Translations under genes and position numbers: made by a program | Shown: positions 21,139 to 30,019 of the stretch, in pieces | Position numbering within the stretch: the stretch's first letter is position 1 | Layout of the letters: the number at the start of each line of letters is the position of its first letter | Source: an uncultured Brevundimonas sp. | Lineage (GTDB): Bacteria; Pseudomonadota; Alphaproteobacteria; Caulobacterales; Caulobacteraceae | DNA: 64,000 nucleotides | Direction: 5' to 3' | Assembly (NCBI RefSeq): GCF_937870815.1 | Contig: NZ_CALMZS010000211.1 | Location: forward strand, 1 to 64,000 | Notes under the pieces: generated by a model | Databases searched by the model: none | What the model saw: only the letters and a program-made list of their open reading frames with translations | Told to the model about the DNA's origin: nothing

Positions 21139-22082
21139 CCAAGGCTCTTCGCGAACGCTTCCAGGTCCTCCGGCGTGTTCAGCGCCAGGCTCTCCGCGTC
21201 GGGCGCGATGCGTTTGGCCATGCCGGTCAGGACCTTGCCCGAGCCGATCTCGGCGAAGCGGGTGACGCCGCCCTCCCCGGCCATCCACTCCATGCTCTCG
21301 CGCCAGCGGACGCGGCCGGTGACCTGTTCGACCAGCAGGCGGCGGATGACCTCGGGATCGGTCTCGGGGCGGGCGGTGACGTTGGCAACGACGGCGACCG
21401 AGGGGGCGACGATGGTCGCCTCGGCCAGGGCGTCGGCCATCTCGTCGGCGGCGGGCTGCATCAGCGGGCAGTGGAAGGGGGCGGAGACGTTGAGCGGGAT
21501 GGCGCGGGCGCCCAGTTCCTTCGCCTTTTCGATGGCGCGGTCGACGGCGGCCCTGTCGCCGGAGATGACGATATTGCCGGCGTTGTTGTCATTGGCGACG
21601 ACGCAGACGCCGACCTCGGAGCCGGCGGCCGCAGCGGCCTCGGCCAGGGCCAGGTCGGTCTTCGGACCGATCAGCGAGGCCATGGCCCCGCGGCCGACCG
21701 GGACGGCGCGCTGCATCGCCTGGCCGCGCAGCTTCAGCAGGCGGGCGGCGTCGGCGAGGGTGATCGAACCGGCGGCGCACAGGGCCGAATATTCGCCCAG
21801 CGAATGGCCGGCGACGAAGGCGGCGCGGCTGATGTCGACGCCGAACTCGACCTTGAGGACGCGGGCGGCGGCGAGGGAGACGGCCATCAGGGCCGGCTGG
21901 GCGTTCTCGGTCAGGGTCAGCCGGTCCTCGGGACCCTCGCGCATCAGCACGGAAAGCTTCTGGCCGAGGGCGTCGTCGATCTCGGCGTAGACCTCGCGGG
22001 CCGAGGCGAAGGCGTCGGCCAGGGCGGCGCCCATGCCGACCGACTGGCTGCCTTGTCCGGGGAACAGCAGGGCGAGGGTCAT
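21135..22082 (-). CDS. fabD: Malonyl-CoA:ACP transacylase
   Basis: FabD loads malonate onto ACP. The 315-residue protein begins MTLALLFPGQGSQSVGMG and has the nucleophile motif VAGHSLGEYSALCA, the LLKLRGQAMQRAVP arginine region and PFHCPLMQPAADEM with the catalytic His. The ATG at 22082 is preferred over an upstream start at 22142 that would add a Pro-rich leader. fabD and fabG are separated only by the heptamer array and probably share a transcript. Confidence 0.95.
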   Translation of the reverse strand: MTLALLFPGQGSQSVGMGAALADAFASAREVYAEIDDALGQKLSVLMREGPEDRLTLTENAQPALMAVSLAAARVLKVEFGVDISRAAFVAGHSLGEYSALCAAGSITLADAARLLKLRGQAMQRAVPVGRGAMASLIGPKTDLALAEAAAAAGSEVGVCVVANDNNAGNIVISGDRAAVDRAIEKAKELGARAIPLNVSAPFHCPLMQPAADEMADALAEATIVAPSVAVVANVTARPETDPEVIRRLLVEQVTGRVRWRESMEWMAGEGGVTRFAEIGSGKVLTGMAKRIAPDAESLALNTPEDLEAFAKSLG

Positions 22083-22175
22083 GAAGGGCTCCGGCGGCTT
22101 GAATCGAGGCGGAGGGGTAGGACGATCAGGCCGCAGGGGCAAGACGGGCCTGCCGGGAGGCCTCGGACCGGGGAA

Positions 22176-22350
22176 GGTTCATCACGAAGGACACGAAGAA
22201 GGCACAAAGAACACGAAGGGGCCGGCGGGCCTGCGTCTCCCGTCAGGGAGACGCAAGAAACTCGATTGGCGGGCAAGGGCCCGCGATGGCCGCGGCGGGC
22301 GCACTCCCTTTGTGCCCTTCGTGCCTTCTTCGTGCCCTTTGTGAGGAACC
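22176..22350. repeat. Inverted repeat pair of the GGTTCATCAC family with internal hairpin
   Basis: Arms 22176-22221 and 22306-22350 are inverted, imperfect copies (about 45 bp) rich in CACGAAG and CACAAAG. The spacer holds a perfect 10-bp hairpin (TGCGTCTCCC / GGGAGACGCA). A single arm of the same family lies at 12910-12953. The unit fills the 316-bp gap upstream of fabD, so the fabD promoter must lie within or next to it. Confidence 0.8.
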
Positions 22351-22398
22351 AGCGAGACCGGCTCCGGGCGCCAGATGCGGGTATGGCCCTCCGGCCCC

Positions 22399-23805
22399 CT
22401 AGAACAGCACGGCCGGGTTCATGATCCGGTGCGGGTCGAGGGCGGCACGGACGGCCTGCATGGTGCGGATTTCCAGCGGGGTCTTGTAGCGGCGGGCCTC
22501 CTCCGTCTTCAGACGGCCGAGGCCGTGTTCGGCGCTGATCGAGCCGTCGTAGCGGGCGACGATGTCGTGGACGATCTGCGAACCTTCTTCCCAGCGGGCG
22601 AGGAAGGCCGTCAGGTCCCCGCCGGGCGGGCAGAGCACGTCATAGTGGAGATTGCCGTCGCCGACGTGGCCGAAGGCGCTGACCCGGGCCCCGGGGTGGA
22701 AGCGTTCGACGGCGGCCGTGGCCTCCTCGAGGAAGTCGGCGATGCGGGAGACGGGGACGGAGACGTCGTGCTTCCAGCCGCCGCCCTCGGGCTTCTGGGC
22801 GGCGGACTGTTCCTCGCGGACCTTCCAGAAGGCGGCGCGCTGGGCGTCGTTCTGGGCGAGGACGGCGTCGGTGACCAGGCCGGCCTCGAAGGCGTGGGTC
22901 AGCAGCCGCTCCATGGCCGAATCGGCGGCGCCCGGCTCGCCGGAGACCAGTTCGATCAACACATACCAGGGCGGGGCAGTCTCCAGCGGCTCGCGCGTGT
23001 CGGGAATGTTGGCCAGCACGAAGCCCATGCCGATCCGCTTCATCAGTTCGAAGGCCTCGACGCCGCCGCCGGTCTCGGCCTTGGCCCGGGCCAGAAGCTC
23101 GATGGCGGCGCGGGGCGTGTCGAGGCCGACCATGGCGGTGGCGCGGCCGCGCATGATCGGGAACAGCTTCAGCGTCGCGGCCGTGACCACGCCGAGGGTG
23201 CCCTCGGCCCCGATCAGCAGCTGTTTGAGGTCATAGCCGGTGTTGTCCTTCCTGAGCCGTTTGAGACCATGGAAGATTTCGCCGTCCGGCAGCACGGCCT
23301 CGAGGCCCAGCACCAGGTCGCGCATCACGCCGTAGCGGAGCACCGCCGTGCCGCCGGCGTTGGTGGAGATCACCCCGCCGATGGTGGCGCTGCCCTCGGC
23401 GGCGAGGCTGAGCGGGAACAGGCGGTCGGCGGCGGCGGCGGCCTGCTGCGCCTCCAGCAGGGTGACGCCGGCCTCGACCGTCATGGCGTCGTCCAGCGGG
23501 GTGACGTCGCGGACGGCGCGCAGCTTGCGGGTCGAGAGCAGCACCTCGCCATAGGGAATCTGGCCGCCGACCAGGCCGGTGTCGCCGCCCTGGGGGACGA
23601 GGGCGATGCGGTGTTCGGCGCAGACCCGGACGGCGGCGGCGACCTCGGCGGTCGAGCGGGGGGTCAGCATCAGCGGCGTGTGGCCGGTCCAGCGGTTGCG
23701 CCATTCGGTCAGCCACGGCGCGATATCGGTCGGATCATCGGTCCAGCCGCCGGGGCCGAGGGCGGATTTGAGGGCGGCGAGGGCGGCGGGGGCAGGAGCG
23801 ATCAC
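22399..23805 (-). CDS. FAD-binding oxidoreductase (D-2-hydroxyacid/glycolate oxidase GlcD family)
   Basis: The 468-residue protein is a VAO/PCMH-type flavoenzyme. The FAD-binding half shows LVPQGGDTGLVGGQIP, the SLAAEGSATIGGVISTNAGG region and LLIGAEGTLGVVTAATLKLF. The C-terminal half shows AFGHVGDGNLHYDV and the closing SAEHGLGRLK and ALDPHRIMNPAVLF. The family oxidises D-lactate, D-2-hydroxyglutarate or similar acids; the substrate cannot be told here. The start is GTG at 23805, forming GTGA with the stop of the PIN toxin gene upstream, so its translation appears coupled to the TA module. Confidence 0.9.
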   Translation of the reverse strand: MIAPAPAALAALKSALGPGGWTDDPTDIAPWLTEWRNRWTGHTPLMLTPRSTAEVAAAVRVCAEHRIALVPQGGDTGLVGGQIPYGEVLLSTRKLRAVRDVTPLDDAMTVEAGVTLLEAQQAAAAADRLFPLSLAAEGSATIGGVISTNAGGTAVLRYGVMRDLVLGLEAVLPDGEIFHGLKRLRKDNTGYDLKQLLIGAEGTLGVVTAATLKLFPIMRGRATAMVGLDTPRAAIELLARAKAETGGGVEAFELMKRIGMGFVLANIPDTREPLETAPPWYVLIELVSGEPGAADSAMERLLTHAFEAGLVTDAVLAQNDAQRAAFWKVREEQSAAQKPEGGGWKHDVSVPVSRIADFLEEATAAVERFHPGARVSAFGHVGDGNLHYDVLCPPGGDLTAFLARWEEGSQIVHDIVARYDGSISAEHGLGRLKTEEARRYKTPLEIRTMQAVRAALDPHRIMNPAVLF

Positions 23806-24182
23806 CACAGCGTCTGGACTCCGAAAGCCTTCATGGCTGGATCGACGGACACGATGACAAGGCCTTCGACCATCGCCTGACCGACAATCAAGCGGTCCCA
23901 AGGATCCTTGTGAACCCGATTCAGCCGGGCGGCGGTCACGGCGTGTTCCGGCGTGACCACGAGCCATTGGGCGGGCATATCCGTCGCCGCGCCGATCAGG
24001 TCCGGTGGAAGCCGGCCCAGGACCGTGTCCCGGCCGCGCTTGTACTCGATCTCGTACAGCGAGACGGCGCTGAGCCAAAGTTCGTTCTCGGGATCGCGGA
24101 TCGCGGTCGCCACACCGGACGGCAGGCGAGACACCTTTCCCATGGCCCAGATGAAGGCGTGGGTGTCGAGAAGGAGTCTCAT
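23802..24182 (-). CDS. PIN-domain toxin (VapC-like)
   Basis: The 126-residue protein is a PIN-domain RNase toxin of the type paired with Phd-like antitoxins. The acidic metal site is visible as LLDTHAFIWA (first Asp), AVSLYEIEYK (Glu), KDPWDRLIVGQAM (Asp/Asp) and VSVDPAM (Asp). Its ATG overlaps the antitoxin stop, and its own stop overlaps the start of the FAD oxidoreductase gene. Confidence 0.88.
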   Translation of the reverse strand: MRLLLDTHAFIWAMGKVSRLPSGVATAIRDPENELWLSAVSLYEIEYKRGRDTVLGRLPPDLIGAATDMPAQWLVVTPEHAVTAARLNRVHKDPWDRLIVGQAMVEGLVIVSVDPAMKAFGVQTLW

Positions 24183-24442
24183 TCTTCGTCGGGAAAGATA
24201 CGGCTGTTCTCGACGGCCTCTTCGAGTTCAAGATCACGATCGAAGAAGACGCTGTCGGGGATGTCGAGATTGAGGTGGTTCCACAGTCCCAATCGCCGGG
24301 GCTCCTTGGGCTTCGGTTCGACCGCCGTGATCCGCGCGGCCGGCTTCCCGTTACGCGCGATCACCACCTCCTCGCCGGCCTCGGCGCGGGCGACGAGTTC
24401 GGAGAGCTTGGACTTGGCCTCGGCGATGTTCATGGTGATCAT
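24179..24442 (-). CDS. Phd/YefM-family antitoxin
   Basis: The 87-residue protein starts MITMNIAEAKSKLSELVARA and contains GEEVVIARNGKPAARI, the Phd/YefM DNA-binding fold. The C-terminal part (VFFDRDLELEEAVENSRIF) would bind the PIN toxin. An 11-bp palindrome TCATG-T-CATGA (24439-24449) overlaps the start codon and is a candidate operator. Confidence 0.88.
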   Translation of the reverse strand: MITMNIAEAKSKLSELVARAEAGEEVVIARNGKPAARITAVEPKPKEPRRLGLWNHLNLDIPDSVFFDRDLELEEAVENSRIFPDEE

Positions 24443-24474
24443 GTCATGACCTTAGCACGCGCCGATTGTTGGTC

Positions 24475-24912
24475 CAAGTGAGTTGGACCAACCCCGTTCC
24501 CGCCGTCGGCGTCGTCTGTCTGCGCGGCGATACGGTGCTGCTGATCCGGCGCGGGACGCCGCCGCGTCAGGGCGAATGGAGCCTGCCCGGAGGGCGGATC
24601 GAGCCGGGCGAGCGGGCGATGGACGCGGCCCTGCGGGAGCTGCGCGAGGAGACCGGGGTGGAGGCCGAGATCACCGGCCTGGTCGACGTCGTCGACGGCC
24701 TGTTTCCCGAGGCCGGGCGCCACCATGTGCTGATCGACTACGCCGCCCGCTGGCTGTCGGGCGAGCCCGTGGCCGGCGGCGACGCCCTCGAGGCCCGCTT
24801 CGTGGCCCTCGACGAGGTCGAGGCGCTGGTCGGCTGGGACGAGACCCGTCGGGTGATCCGGCTCGCCGCGGGGCGGGGCGGCAGGGCTGGAAACATTACA
24901 GCGAGTTCATGA
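24475..24912 (+). CDS. NUDIX hydrolase
   Basis: This protein of about 145 residues has a full Nudix box: GGRIEPGE, then RELREETGV, spaced as in G-x5-E-x7-REUxEExGU. The family hydrolyses nucleoside diphosphates linked to another group, such as ADP-ribose or 8-oxo-dGTP; the substrate is unknown. The start is uncertain: GTG at 24475 or TTG at 24466. It is divergent from the TA module, and the SPFH gene follows 69 bp later. Confidence 0.85.
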   Translation, partial: QVSWTNPVPAVGVVCLRGDTVLLIRRGTPPRQGEWSLPGGRIEPGERAMDAALRELREETGVEAEITGLVDVVDGLFPEAGRHHVLIDYAARWLSGEPVAGGDALEARFVALDEVEALVGWDETRRVIRLAAGRGGRAGNITASS

Positions 24913-24981
24913 ACCGCGGTCCGGTTTCGCTGGCGGGCGGGGCCCCGGGTGCTAACCTTTGGGGGAATAAGGGAGGTTCCC

Positions 24982-25986
24982 ATGAGTTATTTCGCCATCG
25001 CGCTGGTCATCCTGGCGTTCATCCTGCTGTTCAGCGTGGTGAAGATCGTGCCCCAGGGCCGCGAGTTCACCGTCGAGCGGTTCGGCAAATACACGCGGAC
25101 CCTGTCGCCCGGCATCAGCCTGCTGACGCCCTTCGTGGAGCGCGTGGGCCGGCGCATGAACATGATGGAGCAGGTCCTCGACGTGCCCCAGCAGGAGGTC
25201 ATCACCAAGGACAACGCCATGGTCAAGGTCGACGCCATCGTCTTCATCCAGGTGATGGATGCGGCGCGCGCCGCCTACCGGGTGGAGAACCTGCCCTACG
25301 CCATCACCCAGCTGTGCATGACCAATCTGCGCACTGTGGTCGGCTCGATGGACCTCGACGAGGTGCTGTTCCAGCGCGACAACATCAATTCGCGCCTGCT
25401 GACCGTGATCGACGCGGCGACCGAGCCCTGGGGCGTCAAGGTCAACCGGATCGAGATCAAGGACCTGACCCCGCCGGCCGACATCACCAACGCCATGGCC
25501 CGGCAGATGAAGGCCGAGCGCGAACGCCGCGCCGTGATCACCGAGGCCGAGGGCGAGAAACAGGCCGCCATCGCCCGCGCCGAGGGGGCCAAGCAGTCGG
25601 CCATCCTGCAGGCCGAGGGCCGAAAGGAAGCCGCCTTCCGCGACGCCGAGGCGCGCGAGCGCGAAGCCCAGGCCGAGGCCAAGGCGACCGCCATGGTGTC
25701 CGAGGCCATCGCCCGCGGCGACGTCAACGCCATCAACTATTTCGTGGCCCAGAAATATGTCGAGGCCTTCGCCGAACTGGCCCGCAACCCGACCGCCAAG
25801 ACGGTCATCGTCCCGGCCGAGATGTCCGGCCTGGTCGGCACCATCGCCGGGCTGGGCGAACTGGTCGGCCTGGCCCGGGAGCAGCAGCAGGGCCGCAGCG
25901 ACGGGCGGAGCGCCGCCGCCGCGCCGCGGACCTCCCCGCCCGCCCCGCCCCGGCCGCCGCGCGGCGGCTCCGTTCCGAGGACCTGA
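24982..25986 (+). CDS. SPFH/Band 7 membrane protein (QmcA/stomatin-like)
   Basis: The 334-residue protein has one N-terminal membrane segment ([20 protein letters not shown]), then the SPFH domain ([31 protein letters not shown]) and a long charged Ala/Glu coiled coil (about residues 175-245). It ends in a Pro-rich tail. Such proteins form large membrane-anchored cages that recruit proteases such as FtsH or organise lipid domains. The NfeD gene directly downstream is the typical partner. Confidence 0.9.
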   Translation: MSYFAIALVILAFILLFSVVKIVPQGREFTVERFGKYTRTLSPGISLLTPFVERVGRRMNMMEQVLDVPQQEVITKDNAMVKVDAIVFIQVMDAARAAYRVENLPYAITQLCMTNLRTVVGSMDLDEVLFQRDNINSRLLTVIDAATEPWGVKVNRIEIKDLTPPADITNAMARQMKAERERRAVITEAEGEKQAAIARAEGAKQSAILQAEGRKEAAFRDAEAREREAQAEAKATAMVSEAIARGDVNAINYFVAQKYVEAFAELARNPTAKTVIVPAEMSGLVGTIAGLGELVGLAREQQQGRSDGRSAAAAPRTSPPAPPRPPRGGSVPRT

Positions 25987-25989
25987 CCC

Positions 25990-26448
25990 ATGGACGCGAT
26001 CATCGACCTGCACGCGGCCCAGCCGTACTGGATCTGGCTGGCGCTCGGCGTGATCCTGCTGGCGATCGAGGCGGCCTTCTCGACCGAGTGGCTGCTGTGG
26101 CCGGCGGTGTCGGCGGGGGTGGTGGCCGTGATCACCGCCCTGGGCCTGCCGCTGGGGCCGCTGGGCGAGATCCTGCTGTTCTCGGTGCTGACCGTGGCCG
26201 CGACCCTGCTGTCGCGCCGGCTGGTCCAGCGGGTCAATCCGTCGGCCAGCCCCGACATCAACGCCCGCGACAGCCGCCTGATCGGCCAGAGGGCGCAGGT
26301 GGTGCAGGGCTTCGTCGACGGCCGCGGCCGGGTGTTCGTCTCCGGGGCCGAATGGATCGCCGAGATCGAGGGGGCCGCGCCCCTGGCCGGCGAGAGCGTC
26401 ATCGTCGAGGGTATGGACGGGTCGAAGCTGAAGGTGCGGGCGGTCTAG
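25990..26448 (+). CDS. NfeD family membrane protein
   Basis: The 152-residue protein has three membrane segments in the first 85 residues ([18 protein letters not shown] and following) and a C-terminal OB-fold ([20 protein letters not shown] ... [16 protein letters not shown]). NfeD proteins accompany SPFH proteins in membrane quality control. It lies 3 bp after the SPFH gene and overlaps the end of rnhA convergently by 4 bp. Confidence 0.9.
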   Translation: MDAIIDLHAAQPYWIWLALGVILLAIEAAFSTEWLLWPAVSAGVVAVITALGLPLGPLGEILLFSVLTVAATLLSRRLVQRVNPSASPDINARDSRLIGQRAQVVQGFVDGRGRVFVSGAEWIAEIEGAAPLAGESVIVEGMDGSKLKVRAV

Positions 26449-26900
26449 CGGGGCAGTTCCTCGATCCCGCGGTTGGCCAGGCCGTCGGCGCGTTCGTTCA
26501 GTTCGTGGCCGGCGTGGCCCTTGACCCAGTGCCACTTCACCTCGTGACGGGCGCGGGCGGCGTCGAGCCGTCTCCACAGGTCCTCGTTCCTGACCGGCTT
26601 CCGGTCGGCCGTCTTCCAGCCGCGCGCCTTCCAGCCGTGGATCCATTCGGTGATGCCGGTCATGACGTATTTGCTGTCGGTGTGCAGGTCGACGCGGCAC
26701 GGCCGGGTCAGGGCCTCCAGCGCCATGATCGCGGCCGTCAGCTCCATGCGGTTGTTGGTGGTCAGGGCCTCGCCGCCCCACAGCTCCTTCTCGCGGCCGC
26801 CGCCGGTCTGGAGGATCGCCCCCCAGCCGCCGGGACCGGGATTGCCCTTGCAGGCGCCGTCGGTGTGGATGATCACATGGGACAAGAGCGGTACTCGCAT
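26445..26900 (-). CDS. rnhA: Ribonuclease HI
   Basis: RNase HI cuts RNA in RNA-DNA hybrids. The 151-residue protein shows the four catalytic acids in context: [18 protein letters not shown] (Asp), [10 protein letters not shown] (Glu), [11 protein letters not shown] (Asp) and NERADGLAN (Asp). The basic hybrid-binding segment [15 protein letters not shown] is present. The ATG at 26900 gives the family-length N-terminus. The start lies next to the palindrome that controls the divergent AbrB/Doc module. Confidence 0.95.
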   Translation of the reverse strand: MRVPLLSHVIIHTDGACKGNPGPGGWGAILQTGGGREKELWGGEALTTNNRMELTAAIMALEALTRPCRVDLHTDSKYVMTGITEWIHGWKARGWKTADRKPVRNEDLWRRLDAARARHEVKWHWVKGHAGHELNERADGLANRGIEELPR

Positions 26901-26905
26901 TTCGT

Positions 26906-26921
26906 TATAACTTGTGTTATA
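26906..26921 (+). promoter_or_regulatory. Palindromic operator upstream of the AbrB/Doc module
   Basis: TATAAC-TTGT-GTTATA is a perfect 6-bp inverted repeat in an AT-rich island (26901-26925) between the divergent rnhA and abrB-like genes. It is the likely AbrB antitoxin site and probably overlaps promoters in both directions. Confidence 0.6.
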
Positions 26922-26946
26922 TAGTGATCCCAAAGCGAGGCCAGTC

Positions 26947-27174
26947 ATGATTGCGCTCAAGGTCACCCAAGTCGGAAACTCGGTCGGCGTCATTCTCCCC
27001 AAGGAAGCGTTGAACGACCTCGGCGTCAGCAAGGGCGACACGCTATATCTGACCCGCGCCCCAGATGGATCGATGCGGGTTTCGGCCTACGACGACAAGG
27101 TTCAGCAGCAGATCGCGCTCGGCGAGCGGCTGATGGATGAGCACCGCGACGTCTTTCGCGCCCTGGCGAAATGA
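26947..27174 (+). CDS. AbrB/MazE-type antitoxin
   Basis: The 75-residue protein has the SpoVT/AbrB swapped-hairpin fold: [20 protein letters not shown] and [15 protein letters not shown]. The C-terminal helix ([20 protein letters not shown]) would bind the Doc toxin. The ATG at 26947 gives the usual length; an upstream TTG at 26914 lies in the operator and is unlikely. The stop overlaps the toxin start. Confidence 0.88.
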   Translation: MIALKVTQVGNSVGVILPKEALNDLGVSKGDTLYLTRAPDGSMRVSAYDDKVQQQIALGERLMDEHRDVFRALAK

Positions 27175-27566
27175 CGACGCGCGAACCGATCTGGGTCGAG
27201 AAGCAGGCCATCATCGCGTTGCATGACCGCTCGCTCGCCCTGCACGGGGGGCCCAGCGGCATCCGCGACGAAGGCCTGCTTGAGTCGGCGCTGCAAAGGC
27301 CGGTGAATCGATTCTTCTATGAGGACGAAACCAGCATCGCGGTTCTGGCGGCGACCTATGCGGTCGGCGTCGCGTCCAATCATCCATTCGTCGATGGAAA
27401 CAAGCGCGCAGCCTATCAGGCCCTGATCCTGTTCCTGTCCTTGAACGGAACTCCGCTTCAGGCCAGACCTGTCGATGCGATCAACACCATGCTGGGCGTC
27501 GCCGCCGGCCGGATCGACATCGACACGCTCGCCGCCTGGGTTCGCGCCAACAGCGCGGCGACCTGA
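27171..27566 (+). CDS. doc: Death-on-curing (Doc/Fic) toxin
   Basis: The 131-residue protein is a Doc-type Fic protein. The catalytic motif reads HPFVDGNKRAAY, the Doc variant that phosphorylates elongation factor Tu. The N-terminal part (IIALHDRSLALHGGPSGIRD and GLLESALQRP) is typical. It overlaps the AbrB-type antitoxin gene by 4 bp (ATGA), forming a standard antitoxin-first module. It sits between rnhA and tatA. Confidence 0.92.
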   Translation: MTTREPIWVEKQAIIALHDRSLALHGGPSGIRDEGLLESALQRPVNRFFYEDETSIAVLAATYAVGVASNHPFVDGNKRAAYQALILFLSLNGTPLQARPVDAINTMLGVAAGRIDIDTLAAWVRANSAAT

Positions 27567-27657
27567 CGCGGCATTCGCTTGGCGTCGCGCCACTGAACGG
27601 CCTATATGCGGCGGAATGGATTGAGCGGGTCGGTCGATCCGATTGAGGAGATTGCGC

Positions 27658-27876
27658 GTGGGCTCATTCAGCATCTGGCACTGGGCCATCGTCATCATCG
27701 TGGTGCTGCTGCTGTTCGGCGGCCGCGGCAAGCTGTCCGGCCTGATGGGCGATGCGGCCAAGGGCGTGAAGGCGTTCCGCGACGGGCTGAAGGACACCGA
27801 CGGCGACAAGCCGAAGGACGAGCGCGCCGGCGCCCTGCCCCGCACCGACGCCGAAAAAGAAGACCTGAAGTCGTAG
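27658..27876 (+). CDS. tatA: Twin-arginine translocase subunit TatA
   Basis: TatA forms the pore-like part of the Tat export system for folded proteins. The 72-residue protein has a short N-terminal helix in the membrane ([20 protein letters not shown]), the hinge [19 protein letters not shown] amphipathic helix and a charged tail. The start is GTG at 27658. It is the first gene of tatABC. Confidence 0.95.
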   Translation: MGSFSIWHWAIVIIVVLLLFGGRGKLSGLMGDAAKGVKAFRDGLKDTDGDKPKDERAGALPRTDAEKEDLKS

Positions 27877-27905
27877 GCCCCGTTTCACGTCGGAGACCCT
27901 GACGG

Positions 27906-28433
27906 ATGGGTGGACTAGGCCCCGGCATCGGCGGGCTTGAAATCCTTGTCATCGGACTGGTGGCCCTGCTGGTCGTCGGGCCGAAGGACCTGCCTGTGCT
28001 GATGCGCAAGGTCGGCAGGGCCATGGCCAAGGCCCGGGCCATGGCCAACGAGTTCCGCTCGAGCTTCGACGAGATGGCGCGGCAGTCGGAGCTCGACGAG
28101 CTGCGCAAGGAGGTCGAGGCGCTGCGCACCGGCCAGATGGTTCCCCTCGGGGCCGAGGCCGACGCCGCCTTCCGCGACATCCGCGACGATCTGAACAAAC
28201 CGCTCTACGACCCCGCCCCGCAACCGGCGCTGACGGGGCCGGAGGAGTGGCCGGAGAGCACGCCGGTTACGGAGCCCCCCGAACCTTCGGTGGAACCCAG
28301 GCCCAGGGCGAAGCCACGCGTGCGGTCGGCGGCGCCTGAAAAGGCGAAGACGCCGCCGCCCGCCAAGGCGGCCTCCGTAAAATCCGCCGCCGGCAAATCC
28401 CGACCGATCCGGGCGAAAAAGGCGGACCTGTGA
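27906..28433 (+). CDS. tatB: Twin-arginine translocase subunit TatB
   Basis: TatB works with TatC as the receptor for twin-arginine signal peptides. The 175-residue protein starts with a membrane helix (GGLEILVIGLVALLVVGPKD) and a long amphipathic helix (MRKVGRAMAKARAMANEFRS), then a disordered Pro/Lys-rich tail rich in alternating charge. The Glu in GGLEI near the start is the TatB hallmark. It overlaps tatC by 4 bp. Confidence 0.95.
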   Translation: MGGLGPGIGGLEILVIGLVALLVVGPKDLPVLMRKVGRAMAKARAMANEFRSSFDEMARQSELDELRKEVEALRTGQMVPLGAEADAAFRDIRDDLNKPLYDPAPQPALTGPEEWPESTPVTEPPEPSVEPRPRAKPRVRSAAPEKAKTPPPAKAASVKSAAGKSRPIRAKKADL

Positions 28434-29320
28434 GCCGGCTCGAACACGACGAGGCGGAGATCGAGGCGTCCCGCGCGCCCCTGATGGACCATCTGATCGA
28501 GCTGCGCGGCCGGCTGGTGGTCTGCGTGGTCGCCTTCGTGATCGGCTTCATCGGCTGTTTCGCCTTCGCGGAGCCGCTGTACATCTTCCTGGTCAAGCCG
28601 TTCGCCGCGGCGGCGGCCTTCCACCAGTCGGTCGGACCGGGGGGTCATGTGTCGCCGCTGGACCTGATCCTGGGCACGGCGGGGCTGAAGCCCCTGCCCG
28701 GCGTCGACGGCCAGACGGTCAATCTGATCTATACGGCGCCGCTGGAAATCCTGTTCACCAAGATGAAGCTGGCGGGGTTCGGGGCGGTCGTCGTGGCCTT
28801 CCCGGTCCTGGCCTGGCAGCTGTACCGGTTCGTGGCGCCGGGCCTGTACCGCAATGAAAAGGGCGCCTTCCTGCCCTTTCTGATCGCCGCGCCGCTGCTG
28901 TTCCTGCTGGGCGCGGCCCTGGTCTATTTCGTCATGCTGCCGTTCGTGATGTGGTTTTCGCTCAGCCAGCAGATCACCGGCGGCGGCGTCTCGGCCGAGC
29001 TGCTGCCCAAGGTCTCGGACTATCTGAACCTGGTCACCGCCCTGCTCCTCGCCTTCGGCCTGTGTTTCCAGCTGCCGGTGGTGATGACCCTGCTGGGCCT
29101 GGCGGGGATCATCTCGTCGAAGGTGATGGCCGAGGGGCGGCGCTACGCCATCGTCGGGGTGGTCGTGGTCGCCGCCGTGGTCACCCCGCCCGACCCGATC
29201 AGCCAGCTGATGCTGGCCGTGCCTCTGGTGCTGCTCTACGAGGTGTCGATCTGGTGCGTGCGGCTGATCGAGCTGCGCCGACGCAAGGCCGATGCGGCCG
29301 AGGCTCAGGCCAGCGCCTGA
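28430..29320 (+). CDS. tatC: Twin-arginine translocase subunit TatC
   Basis: TatC is the six-helix membrane core that recognises the RR signal. The 296-residue protein shows MDHLIELRGRLVVCVVAF at the first helix, YTAPLEILFTKMKLAG, FVAPGLYRNEKGAFLPF and the late VTPPDPISQLMLAVPLVLLYE motif, all typical. The GTG start overlaps the tatB stop. It ends convergently, overlapping a PIN toxin gene by 16 bp. Confidence 0.96.
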   Translation: MSRLEHDEAEIEASRAPLMDHLIELRGRLVVCVVAFVIGFIGCFAFAEPLYIFLVKPFAAAAAFHQSVGPGGHVSPLDLILGTAGLKPLPGVDGQTVNLIYTAPLEILFTKMKLAGFGAVVVAFPVLAWQLYRFVAPGLYRNEKGAFLPFLIAAPLLFLLGAALVYFVMLPFVMWFSLSQQITGGGVSAELLPKVSDYLNLVTALLLAFGLCFQLPVVMTLLGLAGIISSKVMAEGRRYAIVGVVVVAAVVTPPDPISQLMLAVPLVLLYEVSIWCVRLIELRRRKADAAEAQASA

Positions 29321-29754
29321 ACGGGATCGATCACCTCGATCCGGGGGAACAGGGGCCGCAGATGGGCGAGGTTCCAGGTCACCACGATCTGAAGGCCGGC
29401 GTGGACGGCGGCTTGTCCGATCAAATAATCGTAGATCCGGGCGCCCATCCCGCCATTGTCACCGTAGCGCAGGACCGCGTCCAAAGTCTGGGCCGGCGTC
29501 ATACCGACAAGTTCCGCCGAGCCGGCGACGCTTCGCAGAGACGCCACGGCGCGGGCTGGTGGCCATTTGTAGGGAGAAGCAGCGTTAAGACGGGTCAGAG
29601 TCGTGAACGTCTCGGCATAGCTGTGCGCCGCGACCGCCAGCAGCTTCAAGGGCGCCTGGCCCAATAGCACGACCGATGGCTCATGGTGTGGGTGGTCGGC
29701 GTCGAGCGCAGCGATGATGACATTGCTGTCGATCAGCGCCCTACGAGATATCAT
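29305..29754 (-). CDS. PIN-domain toxin (VapC-like)
   Basis: The 149-residue protein is a PIN-domain RNase with IDSNVIIAALDADH (first Asp), SYAETFTTL (Glu), ARIYDYLIGQAA (Asp) and VVTWNLAHLRPLF (the Asp/Asn end). The start ATG lies 14 bp inside the end of the antitoxin gene. Its 3' end overlaps tatC. It is unrelated in sequence to the PIN toxin at 23802. Confidence 0.85.
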   Translation of the reverse strand: MISRRALIDSNVIIAALDADHPHHEPSVVLLGQAPLKLLAVAAHSYAETFTTLTRLNAASPYKWPPARAVASLRSVAGSAELVGMTPAQTLDAVLRYGDNGGMGARIYDYLIGQAAVHAGLQIVVTWNLAHLRPLFPRIEVIDPVQALA

Positions 29755-30016
29755 CGGCGCGCTCACTCCGGGCAGCGTCGATAGCAGCCAGACTTTCTTC
29801 CAGGGTGATCGTCCGGCCGGTGGCTTTTTTAACCAGAATCCGGCCCTTCCAAACCATCCCTTCCGGCGCGATGCGTTCACCGGGAGGCTCGTAAGCCCGC
29901 AAGGCATCCTCCACGACCCGTGTCGTCGATAGGCCTGTCTGCCGCGCCAACGCCGCGGCCCGCTCACGTGCGAAGCGCGAGCGTACGTTGAGCTGCGTCT
30001 GATCCGGGCGTGCCAT
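29741..30016 (-). CDS. VapB-like antitoxin (Rv0623/PSK type)
   Basis: The 91-residue protein shows QLNVRSRFARERAAALARQT and TTRVVEDALRAYEPP, the ribbon-helix-helix of PSK-type VapB antitoxins. A C-terminal toxin-binding part contains ITLEESLAAIDAARSERADD. It precedes and overlaps the PIN toxin gene. Candidate operators lie just upstream (30020-30075). Confidence 0.8.
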   Translation of the reverse strand: MARPDQTQLNVRSRFARERAAALARQTGLSTTRVVEDALRAYEPPGERIAPEGMVWKGRILVKKATGRTITLEESLAAIDAARSERADDIS

Positions 30017-30019
30017 GTG

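Noticed and set aside
24483-26924. An 813-codon plus-strand frame across the NUDIX, SPFH and NfeD genes
   Set aside because: It lies in a different frame from three clearly recognisable genes and has shadow-type composition.
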